Positions 63,269-64,000 of a stretch of DNA of 64,000 nt are shown here, one piece after another (within the stretch, counting starts at the first letter, position 1; each line of letters opens with the position of its first letter). Position numbers and translations under genes: made by a program. The stretch is taken from the NCBI GenBank assembly GCA_025353725.1, contig JANXOF010000038.1, positions 1-64,000 of the forward strand, in the 5' to 3' direction. The DNA comes from Polyangiaceae bacterium (GTDB lineage: Bacteria > Myxococcota_A > Polyangia > Polyangiales > Polyangiaceae). The notes under the pieces are model-generated. The model was not told where the DNA came from, made no database searches, and saw nothing but the letters and a program-made list of their open reading frames with translations.

Positions 63269-64000
63269 ATGAACAAGACGATTCGCCGTACCGCCGTCAT
63301 CGGAGCCGGAGTCATGGGCAGCGGAATCGCTGCTCACTTCGCCAACGCAGGTCTCGAGGTGCTCCTCCTCGACATTGTCCCGGAAGCTCTCGCTGGGGCG
63401 GGGGATTCAGGGAAGAAGGACAAGTCGAAGCGCGACGCGTGGGCCGCCGGCGGCCTCGACAAGGCGCTCAAATCGCGCCCTGCAGCGTTCTTTCACAAAG
63501 ACAATGCGAGGCTTGTGACGACCGGCAACGTCGAGGACGACCTCGAGAAACTGAAAGATTGCGACCTCGTCATCGAGGCAATCATCGAGAAGGTTGAAGC
63601 GAAACAGGCGCTCTTTGCGAAGATCGAAGCGGTCGTCCCGTCGCACTGCATCATCGCCTCGAACACGTCCGGCCTCCGCATCGAGGACATGACCAAGGGC
63701 CGCTCGGACAACTTCAAGAAGCACTTCTTGGTGCTCCATTTCTTCAATCCCGTTCGCTACATGAAGCTGCTCGAAATTGTGGCGGGGCCCGACGCCGACC
63801 GAGAAGTCGTCGCGCACGGCGTTCGCTTCGCAGAAGACACGCTCGGAAAGGGCGTGGTTTTCGGGAAAGACACTCCAAATTTCGTTGGAAATCGCATCGG
63901 CGCGCACGCGATGATGGCAACGATTCACCAAATGCTCGAAGACGGCCTGTCGCCTGAAGATGTCGACAGCATTACGGGTACGCCCATGGCGCACCCGAAG
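63269..64000 (+). CDS. 3-hydroxyacyl-CoA dehydrogenase, N-terminal part (runs off window)
   Basis: The first 244 residues of a beta-oxidation enzyme. The NAD-binding Rossmann fold is clear ('AVIGAGVMGSGIAAHFANAG', 'LEVLLLD'). Further motifs are 'CDLVIEAIIEKVEAKQALF', 'IIASNTSGLRIEDM', 'HFFNPVRYMKLLEIVAG' with the catalytic His, and 'KDTPNFVGNRIGAH'. A 40-residue insertion ('GDSGKKDKSKRDAWAAGGLD') after the fold suits the long multidomain form that often carries a C-terminal enoyl-CoA hydratase. The rest lies beyond the window. Confidence 0.93.
   Translation, partial: MNKTIRRTAVIGAGVMGSGIAAHFANAGLEVLLLDIVPEALAGAGDSGKKDKSKRDAWAAGGLDKALKSRPAAFFHKDNARLVTTGNVEDDLEKLKDCDLVIEAIIEKVEAKQALFAKIEAVVPSHCIIASNTSGLRIEDMTKGRSDNFKKHFLVLHFFNPVRYMKLLEIVAGPDADREVVAHGVRFAEDTLGKGVVFGKDTPNFVGNRIGAHAMMATIHQMLEDGLSPEDVDSITGTPMAHPK

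Noticed and set aside
1-64000. CRISPR array or prophage
   Set aside because: No regularly spaced repeats, Cas genes, or capsid/terminase genes were seen.

Overview
The window (about 60% GC) looks like a chromosomal segment of a myxobacterium-type deltaproteobacterium (Myxococcota, probably Polyangia). The case rests on gene content: many secreted lipoproteins with short lipobox signals, a DUF4388-DnaJ-TPR fusion, an orphan response regulator with a proline-rich linker and a conserved 'VVWEVVPQLAE' tail, an alkylglycerone-phosphate-synthase-like flavoprotein, Skp-LpxD-LpxA for lipid A, HrcA, and a giant cyclic beta-1,2-glucan synthase. No 16S or other phylogenetic marker is present, so this is inference.

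Positions 1-5.7 kb are a decayed mobile region ending at a tRNA-Asn gene (5610-5685, minus). It holds pieces of at least three IS66-family insertions that share a 22-bp end (121-142, 3925-3946, 4081-4102). It also holds a serine recombinase cut by an IS end and carrying a stop codon, and a second recombinase 3' fragment running into the tRNA. A 3' tmRNA-like fragment with a terminator (1825-1873) looks like an old attachment scar. The cargo is toxin-antitoxin-like: a predicted ADP-ribosyltransferase-fold protein with a small overlapping partner (736-1517), an XRE-ImmA/IrrE regulator with a PIN-domain protein (2014-3702), and, diverging from it, the first 39 codons of a probable ubiquitin-like (multiubiquitin-type) gene cut by an IS66 end.

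From 5.8 to 23 kb the genes are mostly housekeeping or envelope-related: an orphan sensor kinase with a lipoprotein, an acyl-CoA dehydrogenase, the DUF4388-DnaJ-TPR protein, a GT39-like glycosyltransferase overlapping a DUF420 gene, a histidine-rich duplicated Tat-exported protein, a phage-like SNF2 helicase, a CvfB-like RNA-binding protein and several lipoproteins.

From 23 to 33 kb a two-gene operon encodes a double universal stress protein and an about 2855-residue NdvB-type cyclic glucan synthase. From 33 to 48 kb come lipoproteins, a LigB-type dioxygenase, valS, the response regulator, an RluA-type pseudouridine synthase, an OmpA-domain lipoprotein, a POT peptide transporter, an extensin-like protein, hrcA, and a dual cyclic-nucleotide-binding protein overlapping a zinc-type CDF exporter.

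From 48 to 64 kb lie a double-psi beta-barrel lipoprotein, an M28 peptidase, a 43-residue Lys/Ala protein, a Cys-rich lipoprotein, skp-lpxD-lpxA (no fabZ between), a LemA lipoprotein, the AGPS-like oxidase, a secreted beta-propeller protein, a dicarboxylate/glutamate symporter, a one-heme cytochrome-like lipoprotein, and the start of a 3-hydroxyacyl-CoA dehydrogenase that runs off the edge. The strongest candidates for something little described are the ART-like two-gene module, the IS-truncated ubiquitin-like gene, and the duplicated His-rich Tat protein.
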